From positions 20,374,866-20,438,865 of the forward strand of contig NC_060065.1 of the NCBI RefSeq assembly GCF_020283565.1: a stretch of DNA of 64,000 nucleotides, read 5' to 3'. A program made the translations under genes and the position numbers. The notes below the pieces were generated by a model, which was given only the letters and a program-made list of their open reading frames with translations, had not been told where the DNA came from and ran no database searches. The DNA is from Trifolium pratense. Lineage: Eukaryota > Streptophyta > Magnoliopsida > Fabales > Fabaceae. Every line of letters starts with the position of its first letter. The stretch's first letter is position 1. Shown here piece by piece: positions 34,104 to 46,900 of the stretch.

Positions 34104-34485
34104 AACTTTATTCTAGGACTAGGATGTATTATTACAGTTTTGTTAAATACACTAGAAGGAAAATTTCTCATTGACGGATGATCCCATTATATATATGCAC
34201 AAATAAATGTATTTAGTCTAAATTTTGAACAAAATAAATCAAGTTTCTTTGATTTTGACTAATTTTTGTTTAATATAATTACTAAGTGAAAATTTCCACG
34301 AATTTAAATGGTCATAATTAATATCAAGTTTAAGAATTTATTCTTCGAAAGAACTCACTTGCAAAACTTTACTAAAAAGTTGGAATACTACTCACCTCTT
34401 TTTACTTTTTTTTTTTGGATTCAATAGTATTGTAGATAGAATCACACATTATAAGTGTGAAAAAGTGTGAAAAAGTGAAGTGTTA
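34104..34485. other. CXE 3' flank, nothing recognised
   Basis: AT-rich sequence after the stop codon. The first 30 bases (aactttattctagga) are similar to the 3' flank of the gene at 24786. Confidence 0.4.
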
Positions 34486-34832
34486 ATAGATGTTTACTTC
34501 CTGCAATGTAGGAGAGTTTTGATTTACCCCTATAGACTGTAATATTATTTCTTTGAATTATTCTCATGTAATGTGAAGATTCTCTCGTTTACCCCCTCAT
34601 GTAAAATGTTGACTTAAGATTCCGTCTTTTTGCCCTTATAATGTTTGCGAATTTTGATTTACCCCCTCACTGACCATGCCACGTCATCATTTTTGTGGAA
34701 TCTTAATTCAACATATTCCATGAGGGGGTAAACGAGAGAATCTTCACATTATATGGGGGGTAAACAAAAAATATAATATTACATGATGGTAAACCAAAAC
34801 TCGCACACATTGTAGAGGGTAAACACCTATTA
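34486..34832. mobile_element. Foldback MITE (Mutator-like)
   Basis: The left arm (aatagatgtttacttcctgc, gagagttttgatttacc, gattctctcgtttacccc) is inversely repeated on the right (ggggtaaacgagagaatc, ggtaaaccaaaactcgc, gtaaacacctatt). The arms fold over almost the whole 347 bp. No target duplication was confirmed. Confidence 0.7.
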
Positions 34833-37675
34833 TCCCAAAAGTGAATAATCTGAAATTCGAACTTTGTTCAATAATATTTTTATTAACTAATTGAGTTACT
34901 CTTACAAACCACACACCTTTATTTTATGGATAAATTATACACGAGTTTTAACTAATTTTTTTTTTTTACAAAAACTAACTAAAAATGTTTTAATCAAACA
35001 CATCCACACAGTAAACATACTAGCGCCTATTTAATAGCTCTTATTTAAAAAGAGCTATTAAAACTTAGAAACGGAGCCTTATAATAGCGGTTTGTGAAAA
35101 ACGCTATTGAAATCATAAACGTGGAACTCTATAATAGCATTTTTAAAAAGAGCTGTTAATACTGATTCCCTATAATAGTGTGTTTTGCATGAGCGCTATA
35201 GCAAAGAAAACAACATTTTTTTTTAAAAAAATTATTTCAGAATTCACACTAGGTGTTTTTGTCATCACTTGGTGTGGAAATTACACAACATGCTATGAGC
35301 ACTAGCACTAGTTAATCAAACAAATTCCAAAACAAATATAACCTACACAATATAAAACGATAAAGAAAGCTAAGAACAATGTACCCAAAAAAAAACAAAG
35401 AACAACACGAGGATTTGTTTAGGGAGTTCCCTGGATTTCTCGTCTTCGCTTGTCCGGTACATTTCCCCCCAATTAAGAATTTTATTTCAAAAAAAAAAAA
35501 ATGATTTGAAAGAGTTTATACGAGAGATAGAAATCAAAAGATTAAGCAAAACTCTTCAATCTTCGACGATGAATTTCTCCACTCTTGCTTCCTTGATCTT
35601 CAATCAAGATCAATCATCAAACGCTTTCTCAAATCTTCAACGATCCCTTGTTGTGAGTACTAAATCTTCACCAAGATTTCAATCTCCAACCCAGATCATG
35701 ACCGATTCTATCGAACAACATTTGTCGCAACAACTTCAATCCCAAATTGAAGTATACACTTAAGGTTCTTCCTTAGAATCTTCAAACCTTAATCAAACCC
35801 AAAAGACGTCGGTCACAATTGATCACCACCATGGACGTTATGTCCAAACTTGACTCACCAACTCATGATGATAAAGAATGAAGATGAATCATGAAGGCTT
35901 GTTTTGTTTCTCTCAAAGAACGCACAATGACACTAAAGATTCTCTCCAAAGAATTTACTAAGCTCTCTCTAGAAAGAATGTTTCTAAAAAGATTATTCTC
36001 TAATTTTTGCAAAGAACTATTTATAAGCCAAGGCAAGATGAAGTGACACGTAGACAAAAATTTTATCTAACTGAGCAATGCACCAGTTCATACTTAAAGG
36101 ATGCACCGGTTCATCCAAAAAAAAGAGCAAACAAAAACACATCTAACAATTTTGCCCTTCTTCATCTGAGAGATACACCAGTCCAAAAAATCTCAAAATA
36201 CTTTTGTATTGGTAAAAGATGATTATCTTATAGTACAAAATTCTTTCGGATTTTTGACAGAAGGCAGTGCACCGATTCACACGGGTCTTGCAGTGGTTCA
36301 AGATTCGTAGAATTGTACCGACACAAAATACTCTATGGATTTTCCATATTTCTTATGCACCGGTTCATATAGGCTTAGCGCACCAGTACATAATTGGACC
36401 GGGTGTGGATATGAAAATTTTACCAAGACCCAACAAGAAATGACCCAATATGATCCAATCCACAGTTTTGAATAATGCAAGGCGGATAATGAAGGCGCCT
36501 ACATCTGAAAATTGTGGCGCTAAGTGAGGAAAAATATCTCCTCCATGATCTCCCACTCTGATGACTTTTAATAAGGAAGAAGATAACAACCACCCATCAT
36601 GATCTACCGAAATAGGGGGTAAGGAGGAAAATAACCACCCCTAGGAGCGTCATTCACGGAAGAAGAAGGAGTGGCCGAAAAACAGGGTAATGGATCTTGG
36701 AGAAGAAAGAAGGAGACTCTATAAATAGCATTGATCATTCATGGTCAGATATAAGATTTTTTCCATTCATACACATATGGACCTTTTTGGTCTAAGTTTG
36801 TACAATACTATTTAATCCAATATCAATAATACAACCCTTTGAGTGTTCACCAGAACAATAATTTATGCAAATCATGGACTTGTTCATTCCCCACATGTTC
36901 AAAAATCATTTTCTTGTTCGATATATTTTTTGCAAAAAAGCCTCTTAGAAAAACTTTAGTCAATATTTTGCCTACTTCAAATTAAATTATTTTAAGCCTA
37001 TTTTTGACATCAATCAATACTAAGAGAGCATATGCATTTACAAATTGCTCTTCTCCTTTCATAAATTGATAAAAAAAATTCTTCATTCACTAAAAAATAC
37101 GTTTTAATAGTTTTTTTTTTTTTTTTTTGTGTGTACGTACAATATATGATCAAATCCCTTCTTTTTTAGCTCTTTCCAAGCTCAACAATATAAGGAGAGA
37201 AGATTTTCTGCCATGCACTTTACCTCATGTGTCATCTTGACCATCCATTCATTTATTGTATGTTTTTGTTCATATTATTAGAAAATATTGAAAGGTTTAG
37301 ATTAAAGTTGGACTACTGCTCGGTGAAAATCTCATTGAAGAGGATCCATCCTCCCACTCCCCCACATGAGATAAACATAGAGAAGAAGAAAAAAGAAAAA
37401 AGCCACAAACAAGTGTATGTTGAGAAGATTCCACATGTACACATAACACATGAATTATCCAAAGAGTACACTAAATTTCATTGAAATATGCATATGGTTC
37501 TTCATTAAAACTTTTCAAGCATAATCTAATTGTACTTATAGCTCCATCTTCTATGCTGCACCAAACTTTCATTGATAATCCAAGTTAAAAGAAAAAAGTG
37601 TATAACATATATATTATTAAGTTTAAAATCCAAATATTAATTAAACTAGCTATGACAAAAACAAAAAACAAAAAT
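34833..37675. other. Intergenic region, possible LTR remnants
   Basis: No gene recognised. 35020-35215 contains alternating aatagcgc / gcgctatt-type hairpins. 36060-36370 has repeated gcaccggttcat motifs. At 36720-36830 a TATA-like ctataaatagc is followed by a stretch resembling the transcribed part of an LTR. I could not define element ends, so these are only impressions. Confidence 0.3.
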
Positions 37676-39381
37676 TCAAAGTATAAACTCCCTTACAATA
37701 TTTATAACTGCACTAGCTCTAGCAGGGTCCACCATATCAATATTGTGGAACCCTACAGGATCAAAACGAGCTTCAACTTGGACCCCACATTTGACCAACA
37801 TGGTCACAAATTCTTGTTGTCGATCAACCATGATGTCTCCACCATACCCAATAATAAGACATCTCTTTAATTTCTTGACATTTTCCAAATGTGGTCCTTG
37901 CACCATTGGATTGCAATATCTATGGTCACGATCTGTTTCCTTAGGCAAAGCCAAATCCCACATCATGTCCAAAACTGGTAAAGGCAGAGTCTGGTCTGTG
38001 GCAAACCTTTTGTAAACAAATAGTAAATAAAGTTAGTAATGTGACTAGTGTAAAATAAATTAAAGTGATGTGATTATTATGGAGATTATAGCAAAGGATT
38101 TAGATTCAATACTATAATTAATTGTGATCGTTGATTTGATATCGGACGGTTAGATTTAAAATATAGTTTTATAAAACAAAATGATTTTAACCACTAATCA
38201 GAGATTGAACGTCCCAAATCAATTACAACATTCTACTATAATTGTGGGAAATTCAACTCCGTATAGTAATGAATGTTGTCGGTAAAACTTGAGTCAATTG
38301 AAGATGTTGATATTTTTTGGATGTACACTTTTATCTGAGTTTAAATCTGAAATAAGTAGTTATATGCTTAATATTTTCAAGGTTTGTCACACTGTTTACA
38401 AATACACAACAAATATAGTAATATGTATTCATCCTTTATTCCTCTTTTGAGAGACTAGTTAGTTAGAGGATTCAAGTTTTGGATCTTGAGTTCTTAGCCC
38501 TTTTCATTTATAAAATAAAATGAATGATAGGAGCTTTTTACTCCTCTACTATATGTGATGAGAAACCAAGAGCAAACAGAGGCCAAGTAACAAAATATTT
38601 TGCCAAAGTAACAAAAAAAGGAGAGAAAATTGAGGTTCAAAATATTAGTATATAAAAGAAAAAAGAAAAAGAAACATTCCTATAACTTTTTCATGAAATA
38701 ATAAAGAGATGTGTCATTCTAAAATTTGACTATGCAAATAATAAAAGTTATGGACCTTAATTCTGAAGCAGTTCTTTTCGCTCCTGAAAACATAGGTTGG
38801 TTCATAACAAGACCAGCAATTTTTAGAGGCTCCAAGTTCATATCATCAATTTGCATAGCCGTATTGAACACAATGTTCCCACCACAACCACATCCATACA
38901 AATAACACCTTGAAGGATCACCATAATCTTTCAACCACTTCTCGCCGTTGGAATCCGTCACTTGTTTCTTCACCCACAAAATAGCTTCCCGAGCATCTTG
39001 GTATTGCCCGGGAAGTCTGCTCTCTGGTGCCCTACGATAGGCTACAGAGATAACAATACTAGGGATATCAGAAGCAAAATTCGAACATTTTTTATGAATG
39101 TCATTATCAGCAGGGCTGAATATTATCCAACCACCACTATGAAAGTAGATCAATATCGGTAGACGTGCTACCGTGTTGTCATTTGATGGAAGTTTTGTTG
39201 GCCTAAAAATCCGAGCCCATAGTTTTTTCTCATCGTTTATGGTTATGTCTTTGGACACCGTGGAAATCCCCGATATAGGCTCGGGGTTCGGGTTGGTTTT
39301 CGGAGTCTGATAGGCGCGGTTGAGGCTTCCGTCGGGTTTTAAACTCAAGCCAAAGTGGCTGTATGGATCAAATTTTGACAT
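37676..39381 (-). CDS. Carboxylesterase-like protein lacking the catalytic serine
   Basis: Two exons, 39381-38756 and 38006-37676, join through AG|GTCCAT and an AAAAG acceptor to give 318 codons, the usual CXE length. The fold is clearly conserved: YRRAPESRLPGQYQDA (115-130), GYGGDIMVDRQ with Asp266, and GFHNIDMV with His296. Two catalytic elements are altered. The oxyanion-hole HGGG is HSGG (81-84). The nucleophile elbow GxSxG is GCGCG (163-167), with Gly165 where Ser should be. Conventional esterase activity is therefore unlikely. Family precedent (GID1-type receptors derive from CXEs) makes a binding or other role conceivable. Cys164 and Cys166 flank the site, but whether either could act is speculation. 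The frame is open and the splice sites good, so I treat it as a real gene. The intron position is unique among the CXEs here, and this gene points the opposite way. Confidence 0.85.
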
Positions 39382-40297
39382 TTTTTTAGTTTTCGTTTTT
39401 CAAGGATGATGGTGGAAGAAGGAAGCAAGATATAATAATAATAATATAGTGAATTATGATTTAGCTGTGTGTAGGTTAGTTAATTGATTTTCTAAAATTG
39501 AGAAATCGGTGGATCTAAGTAGAAATTTTCTTGGCTTTGTGTGGAAGGTTACTAGGTGGAATAGCTTAGCCTAACACATGTTACGTTTTGTACCATGTGA
39601 ATTTATGTAATGTTTCATGAAATGTTAGGGATTGGATGAGTAGAGGTCACAACAAAATATTAGGGAAAAATAAATAAAGTTTTTTTAATTGTCAATTGGT
39701 GTTTACCGGTACAATTTGTATCAACAACTGTCAAATAAGTTATTATTTAGTAAAAAATATTTAATATAATTTTTATTTTTTTATACATATTTAATATAAT
39801 TTTAAAAGTTAAATAACTAAATATTCAAAAGATGAAATCATTCTTGTTGTTACTGATCATTTTTATCCTACATTCCATGCTTAAAATCGCTGCAACATGT
39901 TAATTAGTTCACTCGTGCATCATAAATTCAATTTCTGAATCTATTGATCAATCTAGCATGTTCGCTGAAAATGCGATTGATGTATAGCTCGAACTCAATG
40001 AAAGATTCATTCAAGGTGATTTGATAAGAATCCTTGAACTTATGCAAGAAATGTACAGTTTGCAACAAGAATCAAATGGGTTAAAAAAAGACCACACTGT
40101 TTCATCGAAGTAACAAATTTTTTCACAAGACATTAGGGTTTGAATTGTAAATTTTTTAAAATTTTAACTTCGATTAAAACAAGAGTTGAATTTAAACAAG
40201 TATCAAAATAAAAATTGTTAGTATAGTTGTTCTTTTCGGTAGTAAATTAAAATGAAATGTAAATTGTGTCTAAGTCTAAAGTGTATGGACAAGTAAA
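39382..40297. other. Upstream and intergenic sequence of the minus-strand CXE
   Basis: AT-rich with no recognised gene. The first 150 bp should contain the promoter of the minus-strand CXE-like gene, but I see no convincing TATA placement. Confidence 0.35.
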
Positions 40298-40801
40298 TAG
40301 GGATGGCAATGGGCGCCCATGGGTGCGGGTTTGACACTTATCAAACCCCCACCCGAAATCATCACCCAAACCCAAACCCAAACCCAAAGGCTGTTCGGGA
40401 CCCAAACCCAAATCCGCAGCACATTTGTAAATAATTTGCAAATTTAAGAAATTAAATTCCAACATAGACTTTGAATTAAATTACAACTAAAATTAAGGTC
40501 TTCCAAGGAAATTCAAATATAGACTTTCAAGAAATTACAACATAGACTTTCAAGAAATTAAATTACAACTAAAATTTAAGGTCTTCCAAGGAAATTGAGG
40601 GAGACTATGGGGGTAATTAGGTAATTATAAAATATTTCGGGTGGGTGTATGGGTTTCGGGTGTGGGTTTGACTGATACCAAACCCACACCCATATTATCG
40701 GGTGTCACCCGAACCCAAACCCAGTCAAATCGGGTTTCGCCCGTTGACTTGAGTTTGGGTTCGGGTGGGTCTCTCGGGTTTGGGTTTTTTTGCCATCCCT
40801 A
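40298..40801. mobile_element. hAT-type MITE
   Basis: Terminal inverted repeats tagggatggcaa / ttgccatcccta enclose 504 bp with cccaaaccc / gggtttggg rich ends. Eight-base flanks caagtaaa (40290-40297) and caagcaaa (40802-40809) differ at one base. Confidence 0.85.
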
Positions 40802-41379
40802 CAAGCAAAACAAAAACCCATCCTAGTTTACTCTAAAACTTAAGCTACATCCGGTCCTCATGTCTCTAAGTTTATCCACTATAATCTTGAGATACTACCG
40901 ACGTGAATTACAATTTTTCTATGATCTAATCAAAGATCAAAATCTTCAAGCCCCCAAGGCTAATTCACCTCAATCGGTACCTCGTACACAAGGTAACAAA
41001 GAAACAACAAAGTGAGAGTCAATTCACCATAAAAGTTAAGAATATGAGCTTCAATGTAAACTTGTGTTTGGATCTTGAATCAAATTTTTACTTTTAAAGT
41101 TAAACACAATAATTTCAAATCAAGTCACATTTAGGTCCAACATGAGTTAAAATCTTCTTCATTTTATTTTTTTAAAAAAATAAAATTATTTAGAGAGAAA
41201 GAAAAAAAAATTTGAACTATTTCAAAATTTTATCTCATTACAAAATTTTGGATTGTCGGACCCACTTTCTCGGAAACTAAATAATTAATACGAAAAAATA
41301 TATATTTATTGATGGTGGAATCCACTTATGCAGGTCTCTTTTTAGTAGTATGTTAATTTTTTAAAGGGAAATGCTAACT

Positions 41380-41608
41380 TTTTTTTTTCTTTCTTGAAAA
41401 CTTGGTATCCGTCCCTAAAACTGACTAATATAAGGGGATCAATCTTATCGCCCACTTGTAGGGGCCCTATTTAAAGCCAGAGTTTTTTTTCCTCTGTATG
41501 AACTTAACCCACATAAATTGGCATCAGAGGAAATCAAACTTGAGACCTTGAGAAAATCATACTCCAAGGATCCAAGCCAACACTACTAGACCAACCTCAA
41601 GTGAGTTT
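41380..41608 (-). mobile_element. SINE, minus strand
   Basis: Reverse-oriented copy of the element at 6942-7171: on the minus strand cttgaggttggtctagtagt, then ccttggagtatgattttctc, and the B-box region. Direct repeats agggaaatgctaact (41365-41379) and agggaaatgttaact (41609-41623) flank it. Confidence 0.8.
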
Positions 41609-41780
41609 AGGGAAATGTTAACTAGTGTTTATAGAGCACCGGTTAAAGAAACAAATGTATTGTAGTACTATTAAGTAGTCTTGAAACTTGTGTAATTTAT
41701 CTTTTCAAAATACAGAGAATGTTATTTTTAATATAAACTTATTTATTTTAATTTTCTTAACTAGTTCCCTAAAAACACTA

Positions 41781-42031
41781 CTCCCTCCGTCTCAAATATT
41801 TGGTCCTTTTAGTTTTTTAGTTTTGTCCCAAAACTTTGGTCATTTTAAGAAACCAAGATACAATTAATGATTCTTTAGCATTTATACACTGACAAAAAGT
41901 AATGCATTTATTAAATGAATTTTCTCTTTCTTAATAAAGTAAGGGTAAATATGACTTAAGTTAACAATTTTTGTTATTTCTGAATCCACGTGCAAGATTC
42001 TAAAAAGACAAAAGTTTTGGGACGGATGAAG
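41781..42031. mobile_element. Stowaway MITE
   Basis: The ends ctccctccgtctcaaatatt / ttttgggacggatgaag are flanked by TA. It is a close relative of the element at 4614-4864. Confidence 0.8.
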
Positions 42032-42079
42032 TAGTTAGCAAGATCCATTTTTATAAGGTATCTCTATGTTGTTGTATAC

Positions 42080-42830
42080 CCCATTCGTTGAAATCTCAAT
42101 TGGATAAATTGTTTGACTTGTGTTTAAATAAGGATGTGACAGTGACAGATATGTGTAGGCTCGATTGAGATTTGATAAATTGCTTGGGAGTGGATGCCCG
42201 ACTCTGATACAAATTATTCATTATGTGGAGTTTATCATCTTATGACTCACTTGTATCCAAAAGATATGTCTGCTCATAGCGTAATCTTATTTGGAATAAG
42301 TTTGTACCATCAAAGGTCCCCACTTTTGCTTGGCGATTTGTTAATAACAGGTTACCCACAAAGTATAATCTATTTATCTGTGGATGTTTACGTAATGATT
42401 CCATGTTATGCTCAGCTGGTTGTAATGTTATTGAGGACATCCATCGTTTATTTCTGAATTGTCGTGTTTTTGTTATAGTTGGAGTGGCATCATTTCTTGG
42501 TTAGGGATCATCTCTGATTTTCATGATAATGCAATTTCGTTGGCATCTCAATTTTGCGGGGCTCATGATTTCTGCAAAAATATTAGGATCTATATATAAA
42601 CAATTTGGTTGGCTTCAATTTAGAAAGATAGAAATAATAGAGTCTTTAACAACAATAAAATTACTATTAAAAGGTTGATCTTTAACATCAAAGTTCAAGT
42701 GTTGGTTTAAAACAAGAAAAAAAAACTTTGGTTTTTTTATCTAAATCTTGAATGCCCAATTCAAAAGTTTGTATGGGGTTCAACAAAGGGTGATGTTTTA
42801 CTTTGTGTGTGTTAACTTTGACATTTTTTT
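42080..42830 (+). mobile_element. Degenerate LINE fragment with zf-RVT domain
   Basis: From about 42280 one frame reads LIWNKFVPSKVPTFAWRF, NNRLPTKYNLFICGCLR and then CSAGCNVIEDIHRLFLNC, the zinc-binding region of plant LINE reverse transcriptases. Later segments (ISWLG, SDFHDNA, IWLASIWKDRNNRVFNN) match the downstream part of such ORFs but need frame changes and have stops. It is dead and truncated. Confidence 0.75.
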
Positions 42831-43900
42831 GATGTCATCATGGACCCTAAGCTCAATTTCCCTTTGAAAATGAGCTAAGTGTTCCCCACGATTGTACTAC
42901 TACTTGACAACTGACAAGAGAGGGAAATTCAGTGACCTTAGATATTGAAATATTCTTGCAGGATAGTATAAACTTATGCATCACACGAACCTAACTAATT
43001 GATCAAATATTTCCTTCAAAAATGAAAAACTAATCTAATTTACCTTTGGTATAACAATTTTTTTTTATATCTTACTTTTATTCATTCTTTGTTATTTAAA
43101 TCAATTTTTAATTAATAAATTGTTTTAGATAAACTAAATAATAATAATAATGATTAAAAATTAACATACATAAATAGAGAAGTAAAAATTTGAACATGAT
43201 CAGACTTTCTAATTTAATAATTTTGACGTTTCTATTTTGTAAGTTGATTTTTTTTTTGTTAGGTGACCTAATGACTTAAAATTTTACATTTAAACATGGA
43301 TAAGTGGAGTGCCTGGAGTTCGAACCCCGGTTCCTACCAACTGAGCTAAACTCACATGGACAAATCAAATTTTTAATAACATAAAGTATATATTTTTTTG
43401 ACAAAATAAAATAAAATATTTAAATTTTTTTGATAAACGTTGATTAATTAAAATTTAAAATATTTTGCACGATTCTTCACATTGCTCAATTCAAGATTCA
43501 AATCCATTCAAAAAACTGTTTACAAATAAAACAAAGATAAGATAAAGGATAATAATTGCATAAAAAAATAAATAAAGGATAATAATAACAAAAATAAAAA
43601 TTGTACCAAAAAACAATATTAACACGAGATGAAACGATATAAGCAGATAAGTAAAACAATGTTACACAAATAATTAATAATATTTTATTATTTTACCACA
43701 TCATCTCATTTATTTATGTTACTCAGTATTTTAAAACTATTTATATGACATGGAAGAATAATGATTTTGATGGTAAAGTTTCGATATCCTAATCTAATAA
43801 CAAACTACTGTACACACACTGCTTAAATCCAGATTCGATCCCTATTCCCGAAATAATTTTATTTATAAATTAAAAACTTCCTTTCTTCTCTGCTAACTCT
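42831..43900. other. AT-rich intergenic DNA with a tRNA-like remnant
   Basis: Nothing coding. The segment 43290-43360 contains gttcgaaccccgg and accaactgagctaaact, which is a B-box-like SINE remnant on the minus strand. Confidence 0.4.
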
Positions 43901-43988
43901 TTCTCTCACAAACTTCAAATCAAAGTTTTTTCACTTATCACATCTCTCTCTCTCTCTCAATACTCACTGCCACGTCATCTTCGCCGCC
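43901..43988 (+). promoter_or_regulatory. URT1 5' leader with CT microsatellite
   Basis: A run of ct dinucleotides (43942-43958) followed by a GC-richer stretch and gccgccATGAA, a strong plant start context, precedes the URT1 coding region. This is typical of a plant 5' UTR. Confidence 0.6.
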
Positions 43989-46900
43989 ATGAACGGCGGT
44001 GGAGGTAACTTCCCTCCGTCGCAATCAAACGGCGGCGATTTCCTTCTCTCTCTTCTCCAAAAACCTCGTCCTCCCCAACCGTCATCCACTCCGTCTCAAC
44101 AATCTCTCACCATAGATCCTGCTGTCGCCATGATGGGTCCCACAATCCCCTTCTCTACATCACAATATCCATCCAACGGTCACGATCATCTCAATCTTCA
44201 TCCCCTTCATCATCATCTTCATCAGAATCAGAATCTTCCACCATGGTCCCACACACCTTCTTCTTCTTCTTACCCGCAAAACACATTCGGGTTACTCCAT
44301 AACCCGTTTTCACTTCCTCGGTTACCCGAAACCCATTTCACAACCACCACCACCAACAACAACACCACTCCACTTCACTTCTCTAACGGTGTTTCCCTCG
44401 CCGACAATCTACGAAGATTAGGGTTTCCAATTGAAACTAACAACAATAACAGTTTCATTCACCATCAGCAACAGCAGCAACAACAGGAATTGAAGTTACA
44501 GTTTGGATCTTTACCAACAGTTTCTTATGCTAATACTTCCTCTGAAGTTTCTTCCAATGGAAGCTTCAATGGTTTTGATAGGAATTTTAGGTCAACTGAA
44601 CAAATTAGGGTTCCACCTGGATTTGGGAACAATACAAGGGGAACAGGTTATTGGAGTTCAGAGGTTGGTGATGGTGAATTGTATAGTAAGAGGGAGAATG
44701 TGAGATTAGGGTTTGGTGAAAGGAGTGATATTAGAAGCAATGTGGGTCATGAATTGAGGCTTCCTGATCAGCTTGATAATCCTGGTCCACCTTCTGGGAG
44801 TGAACTTCATTCTGATTATGTTGATGTTGATGCTATTGGTGAACAGATAGCTGATTCGTTGTTGCTTGGGGATGAGCTTGATGATAAGAATAGTAGCAGC
44901 GCTAAGAAACGACATGGTCCTAAGGAGAAGGTTAATGCTTTAAATATTTGCTGATATATAAGGATTTCGTATTGAATTGTACAATTTTACCGTTATTTGT
45001 TGATTTTGTCAATGTCAATAGGGAGGGTTTAGTTCTTTGATTTAAATTTCTTTGGGGAACTGTTTGTGAAAAAATCTAGGTTGTTGATTAGATTTTTTAG
45101 TTAGATGTCAATTATTATCAATTTATGAGGTTAATTTAACTATCTTAGTATAACATGGAGTAAATTATGATGAAATGGCATCTTTAAGTATGACGGTTAC
45201 TTACAGCATTTATTATCAGGATGCTAGATTTTCAGACGCAAGAGGAAAGCAGTTGCTAAGTCAACGGGCAAGAACGTTTAAAAGACAAATGATGTGCCGT
45301 AGGGATATAGATAGTCTTAGTGTTCCTTTCCTTTCATTATATGAGTCTCTAATACCACCGGAAGAAGAAAAACTGAAGCAGAAGCAATTGTTGGGGTTAT
45401 TGGAGAAGTTAGTTTGTAAGGAGTGGCCAATGGCTCGGCTTTATCTCTATGGATCATGTGCTAATTCATTTGGTGTTTCTAAAAGCGACATTGATGTTTG
45501 CCTTGCTATTCAAGAAGCTGATATGGACAAGTCTAAGATTATAATGAAATTGGCTGATATTTTGCAATCAGATAACCTGCAGAATGTTCAGGTGAGTTAT
45601 TGATATGGCCTCATAAATTTCTATGGTATATTTGCGGATTTTGTTTAGTTTCATTTATTAAGTAATAAGTAATGTTAAACATGTATTTCATAAATGAGAT
45701 ATGATGACTTTTGTCGTATATGATGCCGGAAAAATAATCTCTATTTGGTAGACATTTATTATTCTACTGCCTTGTTTCAATTTTTGTTAGCATGGCAGTT
45801 AAGATTGTTTTTATTCCATTGCCTTATTTTCGGTTTTTGTACGGTATTGGAGTTTTAGGATTGTTATTACCTCTAGAAATTCCGTTCATGCTCTGAAACT
45901 TGATTTGGTGTGATTGTGTGGCTTCGTTGATGATGGGATTGTGCAATCCCTCTGATGACAAATATCTGATTTTTAGCTTCTCACAAAAACCCTATTCGGC
46001 TATTTGCAATCCCTCTATGATGACAGATATTGATGACAAATACTCTGCCTTTCTTGTGGGCGGGTGTCTCCCATCTCCCCTGGTGGTCATTTGTTGGTTG
46101 AGGTCCTTCAAATTGAGTTACGTGCTCCTCTACTCCGGTTTTGCTAGTTCAAGCTCATCCTCAGCTCCTCTGGTTTGAGTTCTTTCTCTAGTTTGAATTC
46201 TCTGCTACAAATTGATTAGCTGGTGACTGGTTCTGCTGCTTCTGTAATATTTTCTGTTTCCTCTTCTTTGGGGTTGTTCATTTGATGATTATCCCCTGTT
46301 TCTGTTTGCTGCACCGAAGATGTATCCGATAGGGTTAGGCCAAACTTGTGTTAGTGGTGCTGCAAACCCAAGCTTAGCTGTTTTGTTAGTGGTGCTAATG
46401 GCACTTTTTAAAAACATGGTGTTTTATACGATTTTAAAAACATGATTTTTAATACCCCAATTTGTCCAAAGTTAATTGCCGCTTGAATTGTGTATGATTT
46501 CCATATGATTTTTAAGTTCAAGTCTGATGCAGGGTATGTTGTGTGATACTGTCATTTAGAGGTCTTTTTTTTATTTTATTTTCTCTATTTTCCTTTATAT
46601 GCATGTATATGAACTTACATGAACCTATATACAGGTTTTATGAATTTTGTAGGATCTACAAGAATGATTTTCATTCTTGAGTTCCATATTTGATCCCAAG
46701 TGAAATATCAATTTGAGTCACCTTGTTTGCTATTCATTGATCCATTGCTCACTGCAATGCATAAGGCTCAAATCATATTCAAAGACTGAACAAAATTAAT
46801 AAGTCTTGTAGATAGTAATCAAAATGACATGCACAAGCGATACTTCCATCCAGAATATATATTAGTCCAGAATATATATTACTAAAAAATGAGAAAAAAG

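Noticed and set aside
36060..36830. Possible complete LTR retrotransposon
   Set aside because: No polyprotein domains, primer-binding site or matched ends could be found.
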